Assembly (NCBI RefSeq): GCF_000155595.1
Contig: NZ_DS989904.1
Coordinates: 2,202,312 to 2,266,311 of the forward strand
Source: Synechococcus sp. PCC 7335
GTDB taxonomy: Bacteria > Cyanobacteriota > Cyanobacteriia > Phormidesmidales > Phormidesmidaceae
DNA: 64,000 nt
Reading direction: 5' to 3'
The stretch's first letter is position 1; every line of letters begins with the position of its first letter. Under the pieces are notes generated by a model. The model was not told the DNA's origin, ran no database searches, and was given only the letters and a program-made list of their open reading frames with translations. Below are positions 27,046 to 36,125 of this stretch, in pieces. A program made the position numbers and the translations under genes.

Positions 27046-27082
27046 AAAAAATGAGCGGCAGCAAAAAAGCAATCCGCTCATT
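27046..27082 (-). terminator. Terminator of the sigma factor transcript, abutting a start codon
   Basis: On the minus strand AATGAGCGG (27082-27074) pairs perfectly with CCGCTCATT (27058-27050), followed by a run of T (27051-27046) and immediately by the GTG start codon of the glycosyltransferase. Confidence 0.8.
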
Positions 27083-27222
27083 ATTCTAGAAAATTTTTCT
27101 TAATGCCTCTATCTCAGGAGCAACTTACTTTTTCAACACTCCTATGTTTTCGATTGGGGTCTCGGCTGCGCCTCGACTGTGCTTTTGAACGGCGCTCCTA
27201 ACGGCTCTTGGGTGACGAGCTT

Positions 27223-28182
27223 CTAACTTGCCATTGTGTATTCTTTCAAACCACGACCTGTATGGCGTAGGGTTCTTAGAGCCTTACGTTCAATTTGACG
27301 TACGCGCTCTCTGCTAATGTCTAAATCGTGACCGATTTGCGCTAGCGTTTTCTTCTTTCCATCGTCTAGACCAAAGCGCATGCTGATGACATCTTTCTGG
27401 CGTTCTGTCAGCCTGGCAAGTAGTTGGCCAATATCCCTTTTCAGTAGGTTTTGGGTCGCATATTCTTCTGGTGACTGGCTATCTGATTCTAACAGTGCGC
27501 CTAGCTCTGTATTTTGTTCACTCCCAATTCGCATATTTAGCGAGAGTGGCAATCTACTTTGTCTTTGAAGCTCTCTTACTTTTTCAGCAGGTAAGGATAC
27601 TTTCTCAGCAACTTCAGAAACCGTAGCCGGACGGCCCAGTTCTAAAGAAACTTCGCGCTGAGCCTTGCGAATCTTGGATAGCTTTTCATTGATGTGGATA
27701 GGTAGACGAATGGTTCTGCCTGTATCAGCGATCGCCCGGGTAATTGCCTGACGAATCCACCAGTACGCATACGTTGAAAATCGATAGCCCTTTAGCGGAT
27801 CGAACTTCTCAACGCCGCGACATAGACCCAGACTGCCTTCTTGAATTAAATCCATCATATCGAGCTTGCTACCTCGATACTTTTTGGCAATCGACACTAC
27901 CAAGCGCAAATTTGAGCGCATCATCTTATCTTTGGCTTGCTGACCAATCTCGACAGTCTTTTTCAGCGCTTCTGGAGAGAGATTAGTTGCCTCGGCCCAT
28001 TCTGCCAAAGTAGGCTCTCTGTCCATTGTCTCAGTCAGGTCGTCTCGAATTGCCTCAAGCTTCATTAGCTGCTGTACAGTTTTCCCAAGAGTAATTTCTT
28101 GCTCATGAGTCAGCAAAGGGAACCGGCCAATTCCCTTCAAGTATCTGCTGACTAAGTTTGAAGAGCTAGACTTACTGTTCAT
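27223..28182 (-). CDS. Group 2 RNA polymerase sigma-70 factor
   Basis: A 319-residue non-essential sigma factor of the RpoD-related cyanobacterial family (SigB/C/D/E type). Region 1.2 is at 11-30 (VSRYLKGIGRFPLLTHEQEI), region 2 with the core-binding and -10-recognition part at 86-156 (LDMMDLIQEGSLGL, then YAYWWIRQAITRAI), region 3 at about 160-235, and region 4 with the -35 helix-turn-helix at 270-305 (LAQIGHDLDISRERVRQIER). Region 1.1 is absent, as in group 2. Such factors steer responses to light, nitrogen or stress. Which paralogue it is cannot be settled here, so no symbol is given. A hairpin terminator lies 140 bases downstream. Confidence 0.93.
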   Translation of the reverse strand: MNSKSSSSNLVSRYLKGIGRFPLLTHEQEITLGKTVQQLMKLEAIRDDLTETMDREPTLAEWAEATNLSPEALKKTVEIGQQAKDKMMRSNLRLVVSIAKKYRGSKLDMMDLIQEGSLGLCRGVEKFDPLKGYRFSTYAYWWIRQAITRAIADTGRTIRLPIHINEKLSKIRKAQREVSLELGRPATVSEVAEKVSLPAEKVRELQRQSRLPLSLNMRIGSEQNTELGALLESDSQSPEEYATQNLLKRDIGQLLARLTERQKDVISMRFGLDDGKKKTLAQIGHDLDISRERVRQIERKALRTLRHTGRGLKEYTMAS

Positions 28183-28375
28183 AAAATATTTAGTTTGTAT
28201 TTACCTACTTAGAGATATTGACATATTCCTTTTGATAGGGCATCACCCTAAAGCGGTAGATCTATAGATCAGCTTAAGAATAAATAAAATTAAGCAACGA
28301 TAGTCTGTGGATAGACGCAGCTAATCACGCAGTTTACTACTGTGTCAGGCAGTCGCGTTTACTCTATACCGTCCT

Positions 28376-29140
28376 TTGCAACTTAGTCTGACTCCAGATC
28401 AAAGCCCAGACCAAAGCCCAAACCAAGGCCCGGATCAAAGCGAAAATAATACCCATAAAGTGATCGCAATCCATCAGAAGCTTTGTGTCGAATATGGCTG
28501 TCCGATCGCCTATTTCCACAATCTCGATCCGTTAAGTGAGTTAGTTTCTTCCTTACTCTCTCATCGGACTAAAAATAAAGATTCCGGTCGAGCTTTCAAA
28601 CAGCTAAGGGCAGCATTTCCAGATTGGAAATTAGTTCGTGATGCCAAGACAGAGGCAGTGCAAGCGGCGATCGCTCCCTGCACCTGGCCAGAACAGAAAG
28701 CACCTCGCATTCAGCAGATTCTTCAACAAATCACGAAAGAAAGAGGAACACTTTCAATCGATTTTCTCGCAGATATTCCGGTTGCAGAAGCTAGAGCGTG
28801 GCTAGAAACCTTGACTGGCGTAGGACCTAAGACCAGCGCTGCGGTTTTGGCCTTTAGCACGTTGCGACGTAGAGCACTTCCTGTAGATAGTCATCATCAT
28901 CGGGTAGCTGTAAGAACAGAGTTAATTCCAAAGAAGGTTACAGTTGGTCCCTCGCACGCCATTCTCGAAGCGCAGCTGCCAGAAGATTGGAGTGCCCAAC
29001 AGGTGTACGACAATCACGAAGTATTAATGCTGCATGGTCAGCACTGCTGTCACTATCGAAATCCGACGTGCGATCGCTGTGTCATTCTAGACCTTTGCCC
29101 CTTTGGACAGCAGGTGCTTAGTACAGGCGGTAGCAAGTAG
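28376..29140 (+). CDS. Endonuclease III-like HhH-GPD DNA glycosylase
   Basis: A 254-residue base excision repair enzyme. The helix-hairpin-helix reads LTGVGPKTSAAVL near residue 141, the catalytic aspartate is in LPVDSHHHRV near 165, and the [4Fe-4S] cluster motif C-X6-C-X2-C-X5-C is present at the end (from CHYRNPTC to the C of DLCPF). The E. coli Nth catalytic lysine position is occupied by the K of GPKTS. An N-terminal 25-residue repeat region (PDQS/PNQG units) precedes the domain. The first in-frame start is TTG 28376; GTG 28459 would remove the repeats. Divergent from the sigma factor. Confidence 0.88.
   Translation: MQLSLTPDQSPDQSPNQGPDQSENNTHKVIAIHQKLCVEYGCPIAYFHNLDPLSELVSSLLSHRTKNKDSGRAFKQLRAAFPDWKLVRDAKTEAVQAAIAPCTWPEQKAPRIQQILQQITKERGTLSIDFLADIPVAEARAWLETLTGVGPKTSAAVLAFSTLRRRALPVDSHHHRVAVRTELIPKKVTVGPSHAILEAQLPEDWSAQQVYDNHEVLMLHGQHCCHYRNPTCDRCVILDLCPFGQQVLSTGGSK
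28394..28441 (+). repeat. Four-copy 12-bp coding tandem repeat
   Basis: Four units near CCAGACCAAAGC encode PDQS-PDQS-PNQG-PDQS at the N-terminus of the endonuclease III-like protein. The units have diverged by single-base changes. Confidence 0.85.
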
Positions 29141-29177
29141 GAGAGTCTCAGTAGAAAAGTATCTCTTGCTCTCTAAC

Positions 29178-29229
29178 GTTCAGTTTAGGCGTTCAGTTTA
29201 GGCGTTCAGTTTAGGCGTTCAGTTTAGGG
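29178..29229. repeat. Four-copy 13-bp tandem repeat
   Basis: GTTCAGTTTAGGC is repeated head to tail at 29178, 29191 and 29204, and at 29217 with a final G. It lies between the endonuclease and the peroxiredoxin-like gene, 84 bases before the latter's start. The near-perfect copies suggest replication slippage. Confidence 0.92.
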
Positions 29230-29312
29230 ATCACTGCTAATCCTTTGTTGGCTCTAATCTCTTTCTCAGCTGTGCTCTCTACAGTTAAGTACACAGACTA
29301 GAGGAAAACACA

Positions 29313-29966
29313 ATGACTACTCAATCACTCTCAGCTCAGCTTAAGGATCGACGTGACGATATTGAGCAGCAGCTACCGTCAGCAGCTGTCAACGTGATGG
29401 TAAAAACGACGTCGGAACTTGCTGAGTCTGGCATCGTAGACAGCAGCCTAAAAGTGGGCGACCAGGCCCCTGATTTTGAACTACCCGATCCAACAGGCAC
29501 CCAGGTAAAACTTAGTGAACTGCTGAAGAATGGCCCGGTCGTGATCAACTTTTATAGAGGCCAATGGTGCCCTTACTGTAATCTAGAGCTGCGGGCTTTT
29601 CAGCGATTACTACCGGAGTTTCGACAAGCTGATGCTCAAGTAATTGCGATTTCTCCTGAGCTGCCCGATAATTCTTTGAGCGTGAAAGAAAAGCATGATC
29701 TTGCCTTTCCAGTATTGAGTGATGTGGGTAACGTTGTTGCTCAAAAATATGGGCTGGTCTTCACGTTAGCATCTGAGCTACGTCCGCTCTACAAGGGGCT
29801 AGGCATCGATATTCCTGCAAGCAATGGTGATGACACCTACGAGCTGCCTGTTCCAGCAACTTACGTCATTGATACATCTGCGACTATTCGCTATGCCTAC
29901 GCTAATGCAGACTATACTCAGCGCGCCGAACCAGCAGAAGTGCTAGCTGCCGTGAAGTCACTCTAA
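29313..29966 (+). CDS. Peroxiredoxin-like (AhpC/TSA family) protein
   Basis: A 217-residue thioredoxin-fold protein. An N-terminal helical extension (residues 1-45) precedes the AhpC/TSA domain, which contains GDQAPDFELPDPTGTQVKLS and the active-site motif FYRGQWCPYCNLELRAF near residue 80. The CxxC with WCPYC places it among the peroxiredoxin-like (Prx-like2/redoxin) subset rather than typical 2-Cys AhpC. It likely reduces peroxides in the cytosol. ATG 29313 has a good Shine-Dalgarno (GAGGAAAACACA). The four-copy tandem repeat upstream lies in its leader or promoter region. Confidence 0.9.
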   Translation: MTTQSLSAQLKDRRDDIEQQLPSAAVNVMVKTTSELAESGIVDSSLKVGDQAPDFELPDPTGTQVKLSELLKNGPVVINFYRGQWCPYCNLELRAFQRLLPEFRQADAQVIAISPELPDNSLSVKEKHDLAFPVLSDVGNVVAQKYGLVFTLASELRPLYKGLGIDIPASNGDDTYELPVPATYVIDTSATIRYAYANADYTQRAEPAEVLAAVKSL

Positions 29967-30010
29967 TAGGCTCTTTTTGCAGATTCTTTCTGTAGATTTC
30001 TGCTAGAGCA

Positions 30011-32257
30011 CTATAGCCAGTTTCCTAGCAAAATATACGGTGCCCAAAAACGGGGATGCTGATAGAGCTGACTATTAGCATCTTCTCCTTTAAGTATTTG
30101 TAGCTGAGCGAGCCTAAGTGCTTGCGCTTTTGAAGTGTCAGGTTGTTGTAACGCTTGATAGAAATAATTGGAGAAGAGTGCGCCCGTTTCGTCATCTAGG
30201 TTCCAAAGGGTGGCTAGGGTGCTGCGGGCTCCGGCCTGGACGGCGACACCTGCTATTCCTAGGGCCGCACGGCGATCGCCCAAAGCCGTATCACAGGCGC
30301 TAAGGATAAGGAGTTCTATCGCACTTTCGTTTGTCTGATCGCTCTGGCGCAAAAGGGTATTAAAATCATCGACTTGGATCGGCTTGTCCCAAGCGAGAAT
30401 AAAGGTATCTTCGGCGTCAGAGCTGAACTGTCCGTGGGTGGCTAGGTGGACTACTTGGTAGTCAGCGTTGCTGAGCAATGTTGTGAGTTGGGCTTCGGTA
30501 AAGTCTTCGTCTAAAAGGACGCGACTGCTCGTTGTCTGTTGGACTTGAGAGATTTCTGCTTTGACAAAAGGGAGATTAGAGAAGCCGTGGCGAGCTTCAC
30601 TTAGTCCGGCAACTAGCGTTGTTAAATTTCTATTAGCTAAAGGCTGAGGGGCTACAAGCTGAAGACCAGGCGCTAGGGCAATGCTATAGTTTTCGACTAG
30701 GTATTGTTGCCCGTCGTAAAGCGCAGACATCGGAACGTTTCGCAAAGAGCCATCTAGAACAAAGACAAGGGTATCGATGTTGCTTTGCTCGAGGGCAGGT
30801 TGCGCAGGTCGGATAAGTAAGTCATAGAGCTGGGCTGAGAGTGTGCGTAGCGTATTGGATGTAAAAGGTAGGCGTAGGTCGATTTGAAACTGGTTGAGTA
30901 ATTCTTCAAGGGCTGGCTGGGTGATCGCAACGGTGTATTGCTGTAGGGACTGATCGGGTAGCTTTAGCAGAATTTCAAGGCGATTACTCAGAATGATGGG
31001 ATAGAGAACGGCGGTAGGCGAGGTCGTATTCTCAATAATCTGGCTGATGTCTTGGCTAAGCGGAACACAAGGCTCAGCAAAGTAGTTTTCGAGTTCGGCG
31101 AGCTGTAGTGATTCGATCGCGCCCTGGGCTTTTTGTAAGTTAGTAAGGTCTTTGGCGGGTTCTTCGGCAGACTTTTTAGCGGACTGACTGCTCAACAGCA
31201 GAGCGACCCATTCTCGGTAGACAGGCTCTACTCGTTCTGTGAAGTCGAATCTTAGATCGGGTGCGATCGCGATCAGATTTCCTCTGAGTGTCTTCAGACT
31301 ATCTACTGCGTTCTCGTAGTCACTTAGCGCTAGCGCTGTTCGATTTTGCTGAACATGCACTCTACCAAGTGCCCATTGCCACTGGTAGGTAAGCTCGGAA
31401 GAGCGCAATGCTTCTGCAATTTCTAGGGCCTGACGCAAAACATCATCCGCTTCAGATAGCTGCTGTTGTTTGAGGTACAGTTCACCTAAATAGCCGAGCG
31501 CGTAAGATTCGGCATAGCTATCTGATAGGGTTTGAGCTTGATTTCGGGCGGTGGCTAGGTTTTGAGCGATCACCTGCGGCGTAGCGATGTCATTTCCGAT
31601 AGGGCTTTCTAGGTAGTAACGTGCGAGTTCGAGCCTGGCATTTACTGTGGTCTTATCGACAGGAAGGCGTTCTATGAGGGTTTGGATGTCTGTATAAAGG
31701 GTTGCAATTTGTGAGTAGTTAGTTTCTGTCAGCAGAGGGAGCTGGCTGAGATGTGATCGCAGTTTTAGCTGAGGTGTAGAGGCGATCGCGCTGACTTCTT
31801 CGTACTGCTCAAGTGCTTGTTCTGTTTCTCCAGAAGCGGCTGCAATATGGCCAAGGCTCAGCAGCATCGGTGCAATTTCTATGACGTCTAGGGTTTGGGC
31901 GGTGGCGATCGCGCTTTCAATTGTCGTCTGAGCCGCAGTCAAATCGCCAACTATGCGCTGAAGATCTGAGAGCAGATGGAGTCCGTGTACTTTGATAAGA
32001 GAGTCCGGTTGCTCTAACAAGTCGATATCACTTAGCTGAAGCAGCGCGCGGCGATAGAAGCCGAGTGATTGAAGTTCCTGCACCTGGGAGATCTGGGATT
32101 GAAATTCAACGTCGGAAGCAGCTAAAGGTGTTTGTGTCACAGTAGGCATTGAAGCCTGTACTGACAGAGAATATGTAGCGCTCAGCACCAAAGATAACCA
32201 AAAACAAACTATTAGCGTCAGTGTTTTATTTCCGATTGGATATTGCGATCGCTTCAT
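30011..32257 (-). CDS. Exported TPR-CHAT domain protein
   Basis: A 748-residue protein with a signal peptide (residues 1-35, hydrophobic LIVCFWLSLVLSATY), tetratricopeptide-type helical repeats to about residue 330, and a C-terminal CHAT domain (caspase-like, clan CD) at about 480-748. The catalytic dyad looks intact: H608 in HLATHGQF and C655 in LSACDTALGD, followed by the typical RRAALGIAGVAVQAGARS. TPR-CHAT proteins are frequent in cyanobacteria; where tested, CHAT domains are cysteine proteases. It lies in a leftward run with the hemagglutinin and metzincin-like genes, 53 bases after the hemagglutinin stop. Confidence 0.9.
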   Translation of the reverse strand: MKRSQYPIGNKTLTLIVCFWLSLVLSATYSLSVQASMPTVTQTPLAASDVEFQSQISQVQELQSLGFYRRALLQLSDIDLLEQPDSLIKVHGLHLLSDLQRIVGDLTAAQTTIESAIATAQTLDVIEIAPMLLSLGHIAAASGETEQALEQYEEVSAIASTPQLKLRSHLSQLPLLTETNYSQIATLYTDIQTLIERLPVDKTTVNARLELARYYLESPIGNDIATPQVIAQNLATARNQAQTLSDSYAESYALGYLGELYLKQQQLSEADDVLRQALEIAEALRSSELTYQWQWALGRVHVQQNRTALALSDYENAVDSLKTLRGNLIAIAPDLRFDFTERVEPVYREWVALLLSSQSAKKSAEEPAKDLTNLQKAQGAIESLQLAELENYFAEPCVPLSQDISQIIENTTSPTAVLYPIILSNRLEILLKLPDQSLQQYTVAITQPALEELLNQFQIDLRLPFTSNTLRTLSAQLYDLLIRPAQPALEQSNIDTLVFVLDGSLRNVPMSALYDGQQYLVENYSIALAPGLQLVAPQPLANRNLTTLVAGLSEARHGFSNLPFVKAEISQVQQTTSSRVLLDEDFTEAQLTTLLSNADYQVVHLATHGQFSSDAEDTFILAWDKPIQVDDFNTLLRQSDQTNESAIELLILSACDTALGDRRAALGIAGVAVQAGARSTLATLWNLDDETGALFSNYFYQALQQPDTSKAQALRLAQLQILKGEDANSQLYQHPRFWAPYILLGNWL

Positions 32258-32310
32258 TGTTCTTCCGGCTCTGTTCTCTATTTTTGATTTGTACTCCTAT
32301 GATGTGTCTC

Positions 32311-34854
32311 CTAACTAGCATTTTGAGCAACACCTTGATTAATGCAGGAATGATAAGCAGCATCGTGTGTATTCATTGCTAGCGGCGCTTGTGCGACAAA
32401 GACAACCGTACCGTTTTGGTCGCGATGCCATCCATCTGCTTCTACTATAGGCATCACCGCTTCGTCTTCAGATTGATTCTCAGCACCACTAAATGCGAGA
32501 TTCTGATTACGAATAACATCTCTGGGGCTAGGCGTTGCGCCGCCCTGTCCGGTGACGATAAAGGCGTTGTTCCCTTCGCTATCGGCAGGGCAGCGTTGGG
32601 CGACTTGCCCAAGTGTAACCGTCTGCGCGGGTAGTTCGACAGTGCCCTCTGCCGGGTCAATCTCAAGGTTGTTGATGATTATTTCGCCACTAGTCCCAGT
32701 TTCAGAGCTAGCGACGATATCGTTAGTGCCATTGCCTCTGGCGTTTTGGGGATCGAGATCCCTTACTTCCAACCCTATGATGCTTAGAGCAGTGATATCG
32801 ATATTGCCCCCTGTTCCCTCGCTTGCATTAGCAAGAATGTCACTATCCTCATTGGGAACCGCAATGATAATTCCTGTCGGTGCTGAAATATTAACGTTGC
32901 CGCCATCGCCACTCAAGCCTGCCGTTCCTGCCGTGGCTGAAATCAGACTGCCGTTCTGCAATAGGATGGAATCTTGCACCTCTAGATTTAGGTTGCCACC
33001 ATCACCCGAACGAGATTCTGCTGTAATTTCGCCATTATCAAGCACGATACTATCAGCCTTGATAACAGCTTCTCTGACTCTACCGAAATCATCATCTAGT
33101 AGATCTCCCTCTGCAGGATCAAGAGTACTCACTGTTAGTCGCGCTCCATTTCGAACTTCTAGCGCTCCAGTTGTTATGTTCAATTGTCCAGAATCTCCGG
33201 GTCCTCTTGTCCTAGCATACAGTCCGGATCTCTCACCAGAAGTCCCCCGACCAGATAAAATAACTTCTTCTGCGTCAACTATCAAACTTCCTCCGTTTCC
33301 TGCCCCACTTGTAGTGGTAAAGACTTGACCACCGTCTGTGATTTCAAGGCGGTTTGTATCAATACGAAGCGGGCCTGCGTTTCCAGTACTATCACCATTG
33401 CTAGCAGTATTGATAGAGCTTGGTATCATTCCATATAGACCATTGATCACTTCACTCACCTCAACCGATTCAGTCGCCTCAATCCGAATCCCCTGACTAT
33501 CACCGCTACCGCTGGGTCCGGCATCAATTTGTCCACCTTCTTGTACTAAAAGGTTCTGTGTATTAATCCAAATCTCTCCAGCAGACTGTTTTCCTTCTGT
33601 CCTTGAAATCAGACGGCTGCTTCTATTGACAGGACCAATATCTGTTTCCAGCACAGTGATACCAGAAACCTCCACCATTCCGTTTGGCACATTGATAATC
33701 AAATTTCCGCCTGGTCCATTTCCTCGAGCTGTAGTAGAGACATCTGAGCCGCCTTTGATTTTCAATTGCCTTGCCTCTAATAAGACGTCGCCGCCTTCCC
33801 CTATCCCAAAAGTTTCTGTCAAGATTTCTGCAGCACTATCTACGTTGAGATCCCCCGATGCGAAGATCGAGATACTTTCGCCTCCTGCAGCCCCTGAGTT
33901 GAAGCTCCATATATCACTGTCTACTATGTTGATCTGACTACCCCTTAAGAGGATGTCTCCCCCTGGGTTGCCTGTGCTGCTATCTTCCCCGCTTGCATCA
34001 ACAAAACTCTCTTTCAAACTGATGTTGCTCAGCTTTAAATCTGAAAAACTCATATCTTCCATAGCTAAGGAAGACTCCAAATAATTCCTCTTGGGTAAGA
34101 TATCGACTCTGCTGCCAGGTGCTAGACTCAATAACTCGATCTGGCCAGACTCTACAAAAACGCCACCTCCATTTACGAACGTAATCCCATTTCCGACCAG
34201 TAAAACAGTTTCATCAGCGTTAAAATCATCAAGCTCCGCACCATTGAGAATAATCTCTCCAGACGTCTCTCCTAAAAACAGTCCAAATGGCTGACTCACC
34301 GTCAACATAGGTGCATCTTGAGGATTAACGCTACTAAACTCACTATCATCTTCTGCAAAGATAAGCGACTCAGCAGTACTGAACACCACAGAGCCGCCTA
34401 TGTTGATAGCAGCCGTTGGTCCAAAGGTTATCCCGTTTGGATTAATAAAAAAGATATCAACTGCGTCTGCGCTGATCGTTCCATTGATGTTTGAAGGTGC
34501 TTCTCCTATGACTCGGCTAAAGATAGTGCTAATATCGCCGCTAGACATAAACTCAGCCGTTTGGTTCCTATTTATTGAGAAGCTCTTAAAGCTGTGGAAT
34601 AACACTTCGCCTCTCTGCGTACCACCTTGGATCTGGTAGGTCTCGATCTCACCGGTATTGCCGCGGATCTCTAACACGGTAGTATTCTCAGACATATTGT
34701 CATCTTCAGTGACCTGAGCAATCGCATTAGTTGTACCTAAACCAAAGGACAGTACTGAAGCTACTACGAAAGCAAAGTGCGGCAAGAGATAATATCTACT
34801 AAGATATTGTGCTAGTTGACTAACATCACTCAAGAAAAACTGACGAGGTAGCAT
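32311..34854 (-). CDS. Filamentous hemagglutinin-like (TpsA) surface protein
   Basis: An exoprotein of about 847 residues. A long signal peptide ends near AIAQ, followed by the TPS/haemagglutination-activity domain, with the conserved HSFKSFSINRNQTAEF and VDIFFINPNGITFGP motifs. The rest is a glycine/serine/asparagine-rich right-handed beta-helix. ATG 34854 is preferred to the TTG at 34917, which would put a 21-residue lead before the signal peptide. TpsA proteins pass the outer membrane through a TpsB (ShlB-type) porin, which is not in this window. The tail has four cysteines or fewer and no obvious toxin. It likely mediates adhesion or cell contact. Confidence 0.88.
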   Translation of the reverse strand: MLPRQFFLSDVSQLAQYLSRYYLLPHFAFVVASVLSFGLGTTNAIAQVTEDDNMSENTTVLEIRGNTGEIETYQIQGGTQRGEVLFHSFKSFSINRNQTAEFMSSGDISTIFSRVIGEAPSNINGTISADAVDIFFINPNGITFGPTAAINIGGSVVFSTAESLIFAEDDSEFSSVNPQDAPMLTVSQPFGLFLGETSGEIILNGAELDDFNADETVLLVGNGITFVNGGGVFVESGQIELLSLAPGSRVDILPKRNYLESSLAMEDMSFSDLKLSNISLKESFVDASGEDSSTGNPGGDILLRGSQINIVDSDIWSFNSGAAGGESISIFASGDLNVDSAAEILTETFGIGEGGDVLLEARQLKIKGGSDVSTTARGNGPGGNLIINVPNGMVEVSGITVLETDIGPVNRSSRLISRTEGKQSAGEIWINTQNLLVQEGGQIDAGPSGSGDSQGIRIEATESVEVSEVINGLYGMIPSSINTASNGDSTGNAGPLRIDTNRLEITDGGQVFTTTSGAGNGGSLIVDAEEVILSGRGTSGERSGLYARTRGPGDSGQLNITTGALEVRNGARLTVSTLDPAEGDLLDDDFGRVREAVIKADSIVLDNGEITAESRSGDGGNLNLEVQDSILLQNGSLISATAGTAGLSGDGGNVNISAPTGIIIAVPNEDSDILANASEGTGGNIDITALSIIGLEVRDLDPQNARGNGTNDIVASSETGTSGEIIINNLEIDPAEGTVELPAQTVTLGQVAQRCPADSEGNNAFIVTGQGGATPSPRDVIRNQNLAFSGAENQSEDEAVMPIVEADGWHRDQNGTVVFVAQAPLAMNTHDAAYHSCINQGVAQNAS

Positions 34855-34973
34855 AGCTATGTCTCTACTATACAAAGTGAAAATGACCTGATAGAGCTGT
34901 TGCTTAAACCCTACCAATCATCAATTTGGTGAAAAACTGACTGTAAATCTACAGATTCTGTCAAATTAACGTA

Positions 34974-36125
34974 TTAGATATTGGTAGAGAAAATTGGAAT
35001 TGCTTTGATAATGGATTGCCAAACTGTGTTGAGACGCGACTCATTTTCGTTAGGTTTAGAAGGTAGATTCACGCCAGCGACTAAGCAAGGATTATCAGAC
35101 AATATCTGATAAGGCTGCGCGCCGACCGCATAGGAGCCAACTTCAGCAAGCGCTTTCACTTCCTGAACAGAAGGACACTTGCGCGTAGCAAATGGCGCAT
35201 AGGGGCTTAGTACATCTGGCATATCCGTTTTGCCAATATGAGATGCCAGCACGTTCTCAATTCGTTCGTTTGCTTGAGAATAGCCCATCGCATGACCCAC
35301 TTCGTGTAGCGCAACTGTGAATAAATCAATTACGTAGGCTTCGGGTAACTCTTCAAGCAATTTTGGGCTACGCTTTACTCTAGGTGATGAGGTCGATATC
35401 TCTTCGATAGGACCAAACACAGCAGAGTTGAGCGGATCGGAATCCAAGAATAGCTTCACAGGAACGTTTTTTGATTGACTAGTCTCATCAACTTGATGAA
35501 CACTTAATAGATTACTGTTAAACAATATGGTCGATTGCGTGCGGTCAGCTTCGCTACAGACACTAGGATCAGGCTTACTCAATGAGCCGCATATATGCAC
35601 AGCTAGTGCTTCGTCTTCTACCGCTGGAAATTCTGTCGAGGGCGTTCGACCTAGCTCTCTTAGCGCTTGAAAGTCGTTTTCGCCGATAGTCTTAATACCA
35701 CCTACTAGGCTACCCGCGAGAATACTGTTAATGGGGGTTTGGTTGTCAGCGTCAAAGTCAGCCCAATCCACAGTGATCTCAAATGGGGGAATTGTTGAGC
35801 TATCAAAAGCACTTTCCCATACCATAACCGCACTGGTGACTAGCTCAACAATATCGTCTGGATTAACTGAAGCACCTTCAATTCCTTCTACTAAATTAGG
35901 CCGTGCCAACTGTGGTTCTTGAATTCTTAGTGTCCTTTGACTGATAGTTTCAGTACCATTTATCAGTAAAGAGCCGCATGTCGGATCTTGAATACAAGAA
36001 ACTGTCCCTCCTGTCCCTCCTCTTCTTACCCTTCCTGCGTATGCCGAGGAGCTATCTGCAAGTAAGAGGATGAAGATTAGAATTACTGCTAGTACGCGGC
36101 GTAGAATCAGGGGTATCAGGTTCAT
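34974..36125 (-). CDS. Exported metzincin-like protein with altered zinc motif
   Basis: A 383-residue protein with a signal peptide (residues 1-30) ending near SSAYA. Its middle has the matrixin/metzincin-type helix TVALHEVGHAMGYSQ, with H274, E275 and H278, but residue 284, where the third histidine of HExxHxxGxxH should be, is glutamine. The Met-turn region reads PDVLSPYAPF, with leucine in place of methionine. It may be a variant enzyme, a zinc-binding non-enzyme or a decayed copy. The region around residues 160-260 contains a variable Ser/Thr-rich segment. It is transcribed leftwards with the hemagglutinin, 119 bases upstream of it. Confidence 0.78.
   Translation of the reverse strand: MNLIPLILRRVLAVILIFILLLADSSSAYAGRVRRGGTGGTVSCIQDPTCGSLLINGTETISQRTLRIQEPQLARPNLVEGIEGASVNPDDIVELVTSAVMVWESAFDSSTIPPFEITVDWADFDADNQTPINSILAGSLVGGIKTIGENDFQALRELGRTPSTEFPAVEDEALAVHICGSLSKPDPSVCSEADRTQSTILFNSNLLSVHQVDETSQSKNVPVKLFLDSDPLNSAVFGPIEEISTSSPRVKRSPKLLEELPEAYVIDLFTVALHEVGHAMGYSQANERIENVLASHIGKTDMPDVLSPYAPFATRKCPSVQEVKALAEVGSYAVGAQPYQILSDNPCLVAGVNLPSKPNENESRLNTVWQSIIKAIPIFSTNI

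Noticed and set aside
32552-33328. 258-codon plus-strand frame opposite the hemagglutinin
   Set aside because: Shadow of the repetitive beta-helix coding sequence; serine/proline/leucine bias comes from the reverse complement of Gly/Ser/Asn codons.
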